NCBI GenBank assembly: GCA_027625915.1
Contig: JANTQA010000070.1
Location: 4,779,001 to 4,843,000 of the forward strand
DNA from: Anaeramoeba flamelloides
Taxonomy: Eukaryota > Metamonada > Anaeramoebidae
Direction: 5' to 3'
DNA length: 64,000 nt
This document shows, one piece after another, positions 37,730 through 48,584 of the stretch; the first letter of the stretch is position 1; each line of letters starts with the position of its first letter. Below the pieces are notes generated by a model that ran no database searches, was not told the origin of the DNA, and was given only the letters and a program-made list of their open reading frames with translations. The position numbers and the translations under genes were made by a program.

Positions 37730-39095
37730 AATAATAATTTTTGGAAGGGGTGTTGAAATATTAAAGAAAATACCCGAAAATTTTTTAACTACACAAAAAC
37801 ATGTTATGAAAAAGTCAATCGAAACCCTAGACCAATAGACACAGTTTAAGCGGTAAAATAACAATATCACTTTTAGACAAAATATTTTTTTTTGAATTTT
37901 CTACTATAACCCCCTCTAAAGATGTTTTGGTACCTTTTGAGTATATTTGAGTAATTGTTGGTACTTATTAGGGTAAGTACATTTAAACTACATTTCACTC
38001 AAAGGATTCCAAGCCAAAAATGAAAAAGCCACTTTATTTTTAAGAATCAACCAAACTAAGATTTTTTAGAAATACGTGTAATAATAAATTTCATACAAAA
38101 GTTGATTATCATAAAAGAAAAGCCTGAACAAACAATAAATTTCAAAAAAAAAATGTTAAAAAATTTTTTGGAAACATTTTATTGGAGCATCTTGTGCAAA
38201 TTTCTCAATTTCTTTAGGAAATTAAAATCGTTTATAATAATATTTTTCACTTGTATTGTATGAATTTTAAAAGAAAACACATATCCTTGCTTTTCTTAAT
38301 GTTAATTTGGAGTTTCAAACATTTTTTTTTTCAAATTTAATTTTTTAAAAAAAAATAAAAAAGAAAAGAAAAAAAAAAAAAAATAAAAAGCAAAATTTAA
38401 AAAAAAAAAAAATTTATTTAAAATGAGAAAAAATGATTTTGATCTAAAAATTGAAAATTTATTTTGAGAAGAATAATAAATTAAACTCATAGAATGTAAT
38501 TTATTTCTTCAATAGAACTGGACCCCTTTGACTGGAAAAGAATTAGATATATATATATATATATGTGTGTATCTGGGTATCGGTATGAGTTGTGTTAGGT
38601 TTGGTATGGTATGTGTTTGAATGTTTTCATTAAACCAGCTCCTTTTATGGAATGTTAAGTTAAATAAAGTTTGTCTTGGATTAGCTTGTGTACGGTATGG
38701 TCACGTATTGCCCTATTAGATATTACGCAGTTATTTTTTGGATTGTATTTAAGATTACAAAATTATGGTAATGATACACACTTTTAAATTTTCTCTCAAT
38801 TAGTTAATACCATTTTGAAATGGTCAGAAATGTTATATTCATCCAAGATATCAATTCCTTTCACATAAAATATGCTGAACACCATTACCTAAAATTTACA
38901 ATTTTTTGAATTTTGATATTTCCAACCAAAAAAATTTTTTTCTATACTAAAATTCCAAATTTAACATTAAATTGAGTATATTGGCACTATCGTTTCTTCG
39001 GAGTTATTCAAAAAGTTTTTTTACACTGTTTAAAAAATTTTTGGATATTTTCAATTTTCGGGTAATAGTGGAAATAGTTGATAGATTCTTTTAGA
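37730..39095. mobile_element. TIR element Z, copy 2, interrupted by element Y
   Basis: Matches 23775-24585 on both sides of an insertion. Left part ends at GGGTAAGTAC (about 37980); the right part resumes near GTGTGTATCTGGGTATCGG (about 38570). Shared blocks include AAATATGAAGTTAAATAAAG-like sequence and AATTAGTTAATACCATTT. Confidence 0.65.
37979..38560. mobile_element. Element Y, copy 2, nested in element Z
   Basis: Second copy of the element described at 23095-23695, here in a different host repeat, which shows it is itself mobile. It ends in GACCCCTTTGACTGGAAAAG next to a short TA run. Confidence 0.7.
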
Positions 39096-39860
39096 AGTTC
39101 TAAATATGAATTATTAAAAATCTGAATACTATTATTTGGGTTTCTATTTTTAGAATTGGAAAAGGAATTAATAAAATAAAATTTCTACCATGGTTAAAAT
39201 AATATGTACAGAAAAGTTTAATCTGTATTTTCAAATTGAAAGCATGTTTTTTTTGTTATAGAAGACCTATACATCAATTGATCAAAGAAAATGACAATAA
39301 ACATAAGTAAACATACCATATTGGTTTCTTAAAATTCTATTAAATAAAGAAATCTTAATAATCAAGGATCTCAGTAGAAAAATTTTCTAAAAAAATAGTT
39401 AAATTTAGAGTGAATTTTTGTCAATCAAAAAAAAAAAAAATTTCAAAAAATGACCGAACTTTATAAAAAATTTTTCAACAAATTGCATACATGTATTAAA
39501 AGTTACTAAAAAAATAAAGGATCTGACTTTCAAAATTGAGTTTAACTTAGGTCTACTATTGGACGTGAAAATAATGTTGCTTTGGAACAAGAAGAAAAAA
39601 AGAAACAGATTATATTTTGAAACACGTATTATAGTTGTTGGGTAACTTTATTTTGATCACTGTAAAATGAAAATTTTTAATAGTAATCCTTACTAAAAAA
39701 TTGTAATAATTTACTGTCCAAAAAGATTTATAATAGATTTTTTAGAGGCACATAAACTATTTGAGCCATGGCGCACTAATATAATTTACACCCAATTACA
39801 ACATACTTTGATTATAGAGTAATTTATGGTGAGGCCAACCGCTTAAAAACTATTTTTTAG
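39090..39860. repeat. Dispersed repeat W, copy 1
   Basis: Parts match 56700-56990 in the same orientation: GTTCTAAAT.TGAATT, GATTTTTTAGAG and ACTTTGATTATAGA-like blocks. Spacing differs, so one copy carries extra sequence. Confidence 0.55.
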
Positions 39861-40589
39861 GAAAAATAAATGAAAATTTTTTTCCTTTTATTTTGAAAAA
39901 AATGGTTCTTCATACAACTTGAAAAATAGATGAAATGAAAATTTTTTGTTTTTGATCTTGAAATGAATATCAACATTGTTGGTAAGGTAACCAAAAATTA
40001 CTAATAAGTTATTTTTTTCTTATTTTTCGAAATAAACTCTGTTTCAGTCAAAGTAGCCCAACATTTTTCCAAAATATCAAATATTTTATATAATTGATCT
40101 TTGAAGAACAAATAAGAAATAAGTAGAATAATGCACATCTAAGAATTGTTGATATCCGTCTGAAAGAAAACTAATTAATCAATAAATTTTCTTAAAAATT
40201 GAAAAACTCCAATAATTCTGGGAATCTTGAGAAAAACAACAATGTTCGTTTTGAACTTCAATGGGTATTTGGATAATAAATAGGAAACAATTTAAGGCCA
40301 TTTTCCATACATTTCTTTTAGAAATCTAGTCCCTAATCGAAGTGTGTTGGTATTTGTGTTCTCTATTTGAAAAAGGAAATGAAAATGAAGTGAAAATTTT
40401 TCATATTTATTAAACAAAAATCAAGATCAAAGATCGATTAGAATTCCAATAGAAATCAATATGATTTCTAAACAATCATTTACATGGTTTCAATAACCTT
40501 AGAATAACACATTTTTACCAAGTGACTATTGATCTTACGATAAAAAAAAATTTTTGCAACTGAATTAGGTTTTAAATAAAAATTGAAAA

Positions 40590-40740
40590 CAAAAAAACTA
40601 AAAAAATGTGAAAAAATGATTTCAATTTTAACAATTTCCAAAATTTATTTTTTCTTCTAATATCTATACAAACTCTTTAACACATGTATTTTATCTCAAT
40701 ACAACTGGCTCCCCTGTCATTGAAAAATAATTTAATATTA
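40590..40740. repeat. End fragment of element Y
   Basis: Contains GTGAAAAAATGATTT and ACAACTGGCTCCCCTGTCA, the same order as the right end of element Y. Confidence 0.5.
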
Positions 40741-41094
40741 TTGAATATTTTAGACAATTTGTTTCACAAAAATGATAATTTTATTTTGAGTCAAAATGGT
40801 TTCCAGACTCAAACTTTATTTGTGATTTTTATTATTCCATTAAAAAGTCCATTAGGTATTTTATTATTTAAAAATTGCATACCCTAAATTTTATTATTTT
40901 TTGAAACTTTTTCCCCACTTGATTATAAAAAGGAATATTTTTTCTCATTCTTGTTTTTTAAAAATTAGATCAAAAACCATGTATAATAATATTTTTTTTC
41001 TTTATTTTTTCATTCTAAAATTTTTGTAGATAATTATTTTTTTTTATTTTTGACAAAAAAAAAAAAATAAAAAAAAGAATCGAAATATTTTTTT

Positions 41095-41335
41095 ATCAAT
41101 ATTTATTGATCCACAAAATAGATGTTTTGATGATATCTATGTTTAAGTCACGATAATGTTTCAAAAAACATGATATTTTTATCAAATCACGATATATCAA
41201 ATAATTACCTCGATATTCAATATTATCGTGAAAATATACTAAATCGCGATACTCTATAGAATCTTGGTAATTATTTAAAAATCGTGATAAAGGCCAAAAA
41301 CACCACAATTAAAAAGTAATTGCGATATAACAATT
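41095..41335. repeat. Cluster of ATCGYGA-type motifs
   Basis: At least seven copies of TCACGAT, TATCGTGA or TATCGCGAT within about 240 bp of otherwise AT-rich sequence, in both orientations and at irregular spacing. It looks like a degenerate satellite or a multi-site regulatory block. Confidence 0.55.
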
Positions 41336-41474
41336 GAAATTTTTTGGGAGAATCCAGCAATATTATTATAAATAAATTTTTTTTTTGATCAAAAAATTGA
41401 TCCTTTAAAAAAAAGTTCTTCTTCTTTTTTTTTTTATTATTAAAGAGAGGGGATATTAACCCCTCTTCTTTTCA

Positions 41475-41640
41475 GTTAGGTTTTTTTTTTAATTTGAGAA
41501 ATATTCCAAAAATTAAATAAAATTTCGGTTTATTTCTGAAATTAAAACAATTCTAGGCACACTTAACAATTAAAACAGAAAACCTCAAGAAAACCTACCA
41601 GCACTCTACGGCACTTGGCGGTACTCACAGAATTCTTAAA
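41475..41640. repeat. Mosaic hairpin cassette, copy 1
   Basis: Combines a GGTTTTTTTTTTAATTTGAG block, AAAACAGAAAACCTCAAGAA and GGCACTCTACGGCACTTGG. The same blocks recur in other orders at 45080-45400, 45580-46065, 48066-48160, 54310-54560 and 63730-63835. Confidence 0.6.
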
Positions 41641-43802
41641 TTTTTATTTTGGTATTTTATTATAGACTCAAAAATAAGTTTATTACCCACTAAGGTTAAT
41701 AAGCACTTTGGATTGCTTTTTATATTATTATATTAGAAATATTATTATTATTTAATATAATAGATATATTATTTTTTTTTTCAATTCAGATATCCAGATT
41801 TTTGGATTATTTCATAGGCTGAGAAATTCCATAAAATAGGCTGAGCAATTAGATAGAAAAAAAAGTTCTTCTTTTAAAAAACAATAAAAAAGATACTTAA
41901 TTTAATCAAGGATCAGATCAAAGTGTTTTATTGTATTTTCTCTAGATTTGGCTGACTTATCTGTCGATCCTATTAAATAAGCAACAATAAGAACTAAAGA
42001 GAAATAAATGTTATTTTAGTCAATTGTGGTGTTGTAAATTGCGTTGAATAAAAAACCCATCTAAAGTAACCAACATTTCAACCTTTCTTTAAAGAATGTG
42101 ATCTAGGGTTACAATATTTTCATTTTTTCGAGGAAAGCTAAAAGGAGATCAGGATAACCATTTAAAATATTTCACTGTATCTTTGCCCCACTATCACTAA
42201 TTATATGGTTTTAAGGATAAATTGTTTCTTATTATTCTTCTTCTTTTAAAATCTTGATATTGGCCATGAAACAACAACTCGAGCTTAGGGATTTTTGTTT
42301 GATCGATCTAGTACCAGTAAAAAAGCAAAAAATGGCCATTTTTTTTTTGTCATTTTTTTTTTAAATTAACCTTTTTGGAATATCTTTAAGTTATAATTTT
42401 GAACCAAGTATTTGGCTAGGTTTGAATAGTAATTGTTTTTAAAATTCAGGCAACATTTTATTCATGTGCTTTTTGTAATAGGAGATTGAAAAAAAGATTA
42501 AAAATAATGGACATTTTTTGTTTTTATTTAGGGACGAGGGCTTTTAATTACCTTTTTCAAATCGAATTACAAATTGAGAATTTTTGAAAATTGATTTATT
42601 TCGAAAATTTGTTTAGGTTCTAACTTTTGTTTAGTTATAACACAAATTCGAAAAAATAAAAAGTAGTTCATATAATTTTATTTATTTGAAAATCTACCTA
42701 TTAAAATTTGGCATTTTGAATTCTATTTTACACTCAAAAAAAGAATTTTGATCTAGTACTAAGAAGATACCAATTCTTGTTCTTTGAACTCGGTAATATC
42801 ATCTTCTATCAATTTGAAAAATATCATTTTTTTTTAGTTCTTCCAGAACAAACGTTGATTATAACAAGGCGATTGATTCTAAATCCAAATAACAAAGATA
42901 GATTCTAAACATCATTTAAAAAATTGTGATTCACCTGAAATAAGAAATCGAAAAAAATAGTAACTTTTTATTTCTTTAAATTGACTTTAGAAACAATAAT
43001 AATAAATAAAATAAAGTATTGATGATCAAAGAGTAAATTTATCATATAATTTAATTTAAATCTTGAATGTGTATTATGAGTTGATATTTTATGCTCTTTT
43101 GTGAATAAATTATCCTTTAATATTCAAGAAAAACTACTAATAAAATCTGATTTGAAATTACCTTTTAAATTATTCCAAATATATAAAAACCCCAATATTT
43201 TATAAATTGAAAAAAAAATAAAACCAAAAACTAAAAAAAAGTGATTCATAATTTTTTGAAATGAGTATTACCAATTTTTTCTTTCTGAAATTTTACTCAA
43301 AAAAAGTTTAACAAGAAGATTTTTGGATAATAACTAAAATGAATTTTAAAAGACATTACATCATCTCAATTTTCTTAGTGATTATTTGTCTTTTTGAAGA
43401 TCTTTTTTTTTTTCCACAAGATCTTTTAAAAAAAGAAAAAGGATATCTAAAATTTAAAAAAAAAAAAAAAAAACATTTGAGAAAGTAAAACAAAAAGAAA
43501 AAAAAAAAAAAAAAAAAAAAAAAATGCCACCAAAAGAAAAATTTCAGCAACTCAAAAGAATTCAAAAACAAATTCATATTCTTAAAAGCCAGAACTTTAT
43601 TGATAAAAACCATCTCTTTAAAGTTCTAATTTAAAACTTAATAAAGTAAAATATTTCATTTGATATAGTTGGTCAAATATTTAAACTTTTTTGTTAAAAT
43701 AGTAAAATTTATGATTTTAAGAGTAAATTTCTAAAAAGAAATTCAGGCTTTAGGGTACCTAGAGTGTATTCCACACTTCTACCTAAAAATAAATAAAAAC
43801 AT

Positions 43803-44609
43803 TTAAAATTTTTTGTTTTTTTTTGGATTTTTTAAATCAGATATTTGAACTTTCATTCTGTTAAATACTTTGGATTTTTGATCAATTTGATAAAAATCAA
43901 ATGCCTCTGGGAGTTCTATTATAACCTGCTCTGCATTTTTGACCCCTGATAAGTCAACATTATCTGTATATAAACTTTTGATAAAAATTTGCATTGTTTG
44001 GACTGATTTGCTCGAGTGTTCTTTGATTTCATTTATATTATTTTCTTGTAACGAAACAAACATGCCGCGAAATAGATTACTTCTCGCAAATAATAAAAAT
44101 TTATGAACTTTGATTCTTTTTTTATTTACAATTATTGTAAAATCCTTTGATTCTTCATCTTGAAACGCCTGTTCAAGATCCAATAGCAACCCTTCAGGGC
44201 CAAGTTTATCATAAAATTGATCGCCTATTTCAAGTTCTACACACATTTTATAAACCTTTTCTCTTTCAATATTTCCATGGATAATCCCACCATAAACCCA
44301 TTTTAAAAACAAGAGCACATCTTCTTTTTCTTTGGCCTTTGATAAATTTATTGCTTTTTGAGCCAATTGCTGTGAGCCCAATCTGAACAAAAGTACATCA
44401 TTAGAAACTGGAATTTTATAGCCATCAGAAGTTTCAATTATTTGATCAGCATATTCGCCCCTTTCTAATAATAAATCCATTTCAGAACTTATATGAGAAT
44501 AGTTATGGAAAATTTCTACAACATCTTTATTATAAAAGAGAATTTCTTTTGATTCATTTGGCCACTTTAATTGATTAAAAATACGATATGCAATGAATGA
44601 AAAAATCAT
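43803..44609 (-). CDS. Protein with two BTB/POZ domains
   Basis: Single-exon gene of 268 residues from the first ATG (44609); an upstream in-frame region has only a non-ATG start. Two BTB folds follow each other. The first (about residues 43-135) is diverged, with ETSDGYKIPVSNDVLLFR and FLKWVYGG. The second (about 150-245) is clearer: DFTIIVNKKRIKVHKFLLFA, then SNLFRGMF and FIKSLYTDNV, the typical pattern of strand, HK-x-L helix and FLKWLYT-like helix. BTB domains pair with each other and with cullin-3 or other partners, so a scaffold or ubiquitin-ligase adaptor role is possible but not shown; no BACK, Kelch or MATH domain follows. The first 20 residues are hydrophobic and could be an anchor or an artefact of an unseen upstream exon. 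Confidence 0.8.
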   Translation of the reverse strand: MIFSFIAYRIFNQLKWPNESKEILFYNKDVVEIFHNYSHISSEMDLLLERGEYADQIIETSDGYKIPVSNDVLLFRLGSQQLAQKAINLSKAKEKEDVLLFLKWVYGGIIHGNIEREKVYKMCVELEIGDQFYDKLGPEGLLLDLEQAFQDEESKDFTIIVNKKRIKVHKFLLFARSNLFRGMFVSLQENNINEIKEHSSKSVQTMQIFIKSLYTDNVDLSGVKNAEQVIIELPEAFDFYQIDQKSKVFNRMKVQISDLKNPKKNKKF

Positions 44610-45079
44610 TAAAAAGGATGGAAAGATAAAGTTTAATTTAGTTATCAAGAAAATTTCACATATTTATTCAAATTCATTTAAAAAGGATAAAATATTTAGA
44701 GTATTTTTTTATTTTGAAATAAATTAGAACATTTCCTTTCAAATTCATTTTTTTTTTTTTTGACAACTTTAATTTTTTTCTTTTTTTTTATTTATTTTTT
44801 TTTATTTTATTTTATTCTTTTTCTTAGGGTTGGGACAAATGATTAATGACAATCTATCAAGTATCAATTTGAAAAGTCCGTTGTTTGAGATTTTTAATCA
44901 TGAATTTTCTATATTATTTATTCTTATTTCCAGGATTTCAAAAAAATATTTAGTCATGATTTTAACCTGAAAATTGCACCTATACTTCTCAAAAGTACTA
45001 ATTTTCAGAGACAAAAGATAATTTACATTAAAAATTTTACCTTTATTTTATTTTATTTATTTCTTGTTTTAAAAAAAAC

Positions 45080-45400
45080 TGCCGTTAACTTTTCCAGAAT
45101 TTAAAAGATTTTTCTCTATTCTTTTTAATTCTGGAAAAGAGCCGTTCGTTTTTCTTGATTTTTCTATTTATTTGGAAAATCAATAGATTTTCGTTAGGTT
45201 TTTTTCACTTTTTGAAATAAACCGAAAATTTATTAAAATTTTCTGTTTATTTCTAAAAGTAAAAAAAAACCTAGAAAACTTCATAAATAAAATAGAAAAC
45301 CTCAAAAAAACCTAGAACACTTAACAGATAAAACAGAAAACCCCAAGAAAACATAGACACTTAATGGCACTCTACGGCACTCTACTAATTTCTAAACGTT
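45080..45400. repeat. Mosaic hairpin cassette, copy 2
   Basis: Carries several stem-loops: TTTCCAGAATTTAAAAG with its inverse, GAAAATCAATAGATTTTC, and a CTTTTTGAAATAAAC arm paired with GTTTATTTCTAAAAG. It ends in GGCACTCTACGGCACTC. Positions 45140-45340 match 54340-54560 in inverted orientation. Confidence 0.75.
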
Positions 45401-45579
45401 TTTTTTTTAGAAATTTTGTTAAAGAATAACAAATTATATTATCACTTACTAATGATAATATAAATGATGAATTCTTTTTATTAATAATATCTGAGCTATT
45501 ATTAATTTATTTTATTTTTTTTATAAAATTCAGATATCCAGATCTTTCGATTTTTTTCATAGGCCGGACGTAGTTAGGT

Positions 45580-46065
45580 TTTTTTTAATTTAAGAAAGAA
45601 ACCTAAAATTTATTTAATTTTCTTTACATTTCAAAAATTAAAAAAAAACGCCGTTAGCTTTTCCAGAATTCAAAAGAATTGAGTAAAATCTTTGATTTTT
45701 CTCCATCCTTTTAAATTCTGGAATAGCTAGGCACTTGACGACACGATCCTATAAAAAATGATCGAAGTCTTCAATGATATCAATATTTAGCTTTTCTTTA
45801 CATAAATCACAATTTTTATTTTTACTTGTTACATAAGAGTACCTATTTAAAACAATTAGTAAAATTTCGAAATTTTAGAATTGTTTTTCAAGCTTTTTCA
45901 GTTTAAATATTTTTTGTCGTTAGGTTTTCCAGAATTTAAAAGAATTGAGTAAAATCTATGATTTTTCTCTATTATTTTGAATTCTGGAAAACTTTCGTTA
46001 GCTTTTTTTGAATTTGAGAAATAAAAACAAGCTAGGCACTTGACGACACGACTGTTTGAAATTGC
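45580..46065. repeat. Two tandem mosaic hairpin cassettes
   Basis: Two similar units (about 45580-45750 and 45905-46065) each contain TTTTCCAGAATT, GAATTGAGTAAAATCT and TGATTTTTCTC, an inverse CTGGAA arm, and end in CTAGGCACTTGACGACACG. They lie just upstream of the LINE that begins near 46090. Confidence 0.75.
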
Positions 46066-46089
46066 AATTTTGTTGTTTTATAATTTTTA

Positions 46090-48575
46090 GATATTGTTGA
46101 ACTTTTCCAAATTGGTTAGTCTAAAAATTTTTAATTCTAAATCTAATAATTTTAATTCCTCAGTATGCCAATTAATATTTTCATATTCCAATGTTCGAAA
46201 ATTTAGTACTGTTTTTAATTTTTTTAAATTTAAGAAATCTAATTTTTGGAAATTTATCAAATTCTTTAATAATAAAAAAGTAAATACAATTAATTTCAAA
46301 AAATTCAAAAAATTATTTTTACAAAAAGAAAGAATAGTTTATAAAATTAAAGAGGACGATGAAGAATTATTTAAATTAATCAAAAATCTATTTATGGACA
46401 ATAAATTAATTCATGAAATTAAAAAAATTAATTCAAAAAAATGGTATAAATTAATAAATCAAATTAACATTGAATTTGAACATAACGGAAAATATTGAAA
46501 ATTAATAAATAAAATTAGAAAGTCTTCAACAAAAATTATTCTAAATAATAAAAATTTAGAAAAAACTTATTTCAATTACTGTAAAGAAATTAGTAAAAAA
46601 CCAGAAAGAAAAATAATAAAATTAATAAAAGAACATTATTTTAAAAAATTTGAAGACTTAAAACTTATCGAAACTAATGAATTTTTTTCACTAGAAAATA
46701 TTTACGAGTTAATCAAATATCAAAAAAATAAAGCAGTTAAAGATTTTGATAAAATTCAATTTTATAAATTAGACCCTTAAAAAACGAATCAAAATGAATA
46801 TCTATATTTTTTAAAAAATGTTCAAAAAAATATTTCTATATTGGATTGATAATCCAAGTGAAGAAATCATAAATTTTATTAAAGAAAGAAATATTTTATT
46901 TATTCACAAAGCTGGAGATGAAGGAATTCCACCTAATTATAGACCAATCTCAATTAATAACACTTTGACTAGATTTTTTCTAAAACTTATTTATAAAGGA
47001 ATTGAAGATTCTTGGAGTCTAGGTTCAGATTCTCGATTTGGTTTTTAAAAAAAATTAGATACAAGAATAGCAGTTTTAAACTTATTATTTGAACTCGAAA
47101 AACTCAAAAAGAAATATAAAAATAAAGATTTCTTTATTGTAAAAATTGATATCAAAAAATGTTTTGATACGATTAGTCATATATTGATTCACTATGCACT
47201 CAATAAATATATTAAAAATGAAAAAATTAAAATTTGGTTACAAAAATATTACAAAAAAGAAGGAATTGGAGTCTATCAAGGAGATCCTCTTTCTCCTTTA
47301 ATGTTTGGGTATATGTGACACTTTTTAATTGAAGAAATCAAATATTTAGTTCATCATGTTCAAATGTTTGCAGATGACTTGATTTTAATAATGGAAGGAC
47401 CAATTTTGGAAATTGACAAAAAATTAATTATAATCTTTAAAATTATTCAAGAATTTGGAATGAATCCAAATAAGAAAAAAACCTTAAAATCAAACCAATT
47501 ATCCAAAATAAAATATTTAGGTATTTGGCTTGAAAAAGGGAAACATTTAAAAAAAAATTTCGAAAAAGTTAAAAGTAACTTCAAAAAAATAAAGATGATT
47601 TTCAACCAACAAAATTTAGCAAATGGAGTAAAATGACAAAGGTTTAAATCAATATGTATTAGCCAATTATTTTATGTATTAGTTATATTTAATCTAACTC
47701 AAAAAGATTTCGACTCAATTGATGTTTGGATAAATAAAAAGATAACAAAATTCTTAAAAATTAATCCACATTCCCCAAGGATAATCTATAAAACTGAAGC
47801 AAAAATTGACCAAGTCAGAATTTCAATATATAAAAGAAGATATAAACTCAAAAAAAAATTAAGAATTCTTGGTTTTGGACCTATATCCAAAATTTTAAAA
47901 TTTTCAAAAAAAGATAATGAAAATATAAATTGGGAAATAGATAACTTAAAATTATTAGAATTAAATCTAAACCAATTTAGAGAAAACTTGATAATAAATT
48001 GTTTTGGATGGAAAGGTCAAGAATATTTAAAAATAATTAGATATAACAATAAAATAAATAAACAGTCGTGTCTAGGTTTTTTTTAATTTGAGAAATGAAA
48101 AAAAAAATTCTTAAATTTTCTTTTCATTTCTCAAATTAAAAAAAACCTAACGACAAAAAAAAATTTAAAATGGAAAGGATCAACTTCAATTTTAAAACTA
48201 CGAAACTTCACAAATTATTTGAACAGATATTCTTATGTTTATGATAAGAATAAAATAAAAACAAAATCATGCAACTTGTGTAAAAAATACCATAACACAG
48301 AAATAGATGAAGATATCGATCATTTTTTATGGAATTGCCCGGTCTATGAAAAAAATCGAAAAATCTGGATTAAAGAATTAATCCAAATAAATAATAATAA
48401 TAAGAATAATATCAAAGATATTATTCAAAATAAAGATTCATTATTCATCTTATCATTGGTTAATGATAAAGAAAATTATGATTCTCTGTTAAAATTTCTA
48501 AACAAAAATTTAGAAATTAGGGCTGTAAGAGGAAATTAATTTCCTCCCTTCAAAATAAAAAAAAAAAAAAAGAAA
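46090..48575 (+). mobile_element. LINE (non-LTR retrotransposon) family L-A, decayed copy
   Basis: Reverse-transcriptase motifs appear in order: NKAVKDFDKI (about 46728), KAGDEGIPPNYRPIS (about 46907), IKKCFDTISH (about 47150), YQGDPLSP (about 47275) and the catalytic FADD (about 47365). At the end is a Cys-His knuckle, CNLCKK plus DHFLWNCPVYEKNRKIW (48270-48370), as in R1/Jockey/L1-like elements. The coding part ends RGN-stop at 48539, followed by TTTCCTCCCTTCAAAATAA and poly(A). Several in-frame stops (for example after EHNGKY, GYM and NGVK) and frame changes show it is inactive. No endonuclease domain is recognisable upstream, so the copy is probably 5'-truncated. A hairpin is inserted at 48066-48160. 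Confidence 0.88.
48066..48160. repeat. Perfect-stem hairpin inserted in the LINE
   Basis: Arms of 28 bp (from AGGTTTTTTTTAATTTGAGA) are perfectly complementary around a loop of about 18 bp. They are framed by GTCGTG on the left and ACGAC on the right, the same ends seen in the other cassettes. LINE coding sequence continues on both sides. Confidence 0.85.
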
Positions 48576-48584
48576 GAAATCTAA

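Larger units (their letters stand above)
31348..43802. other. Long gene-poor region
   Basis: More than 12 kb in which no frame on either strand shows a recognisable protein or a convincing splice chain. It contains a long inverted-repeat pair, elements Z and Y, repeat W, a cluster of ATCGYGA motifs and a hairpin cassette, described separately. A degenerate or rapidly evolving gene could be missed here. Confidence 0.65.
44610..46086. other. Spacer with hairpin cassettes
   Basis: No gene seen. Most of 45080-46065 is made of hairpin cassettes; the rest is low-complexity T-rich sequence. Confidence 0.65.

Noticed and set aside
43356-43613. Minus-strand frame of 85 residues rich in Phe
   Set aside because: Produced by long poly(A) tracts on the plus strand; low complexity with no recognisable domain.
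46490-47640. In-frame TGA codons of the LINE read as tryptophan (a different genetic code)
   Set aside because: The homologous position of one TGA in the other LINE copy is isoleucine, TAA stops occur too, and host genes here use the standard code.
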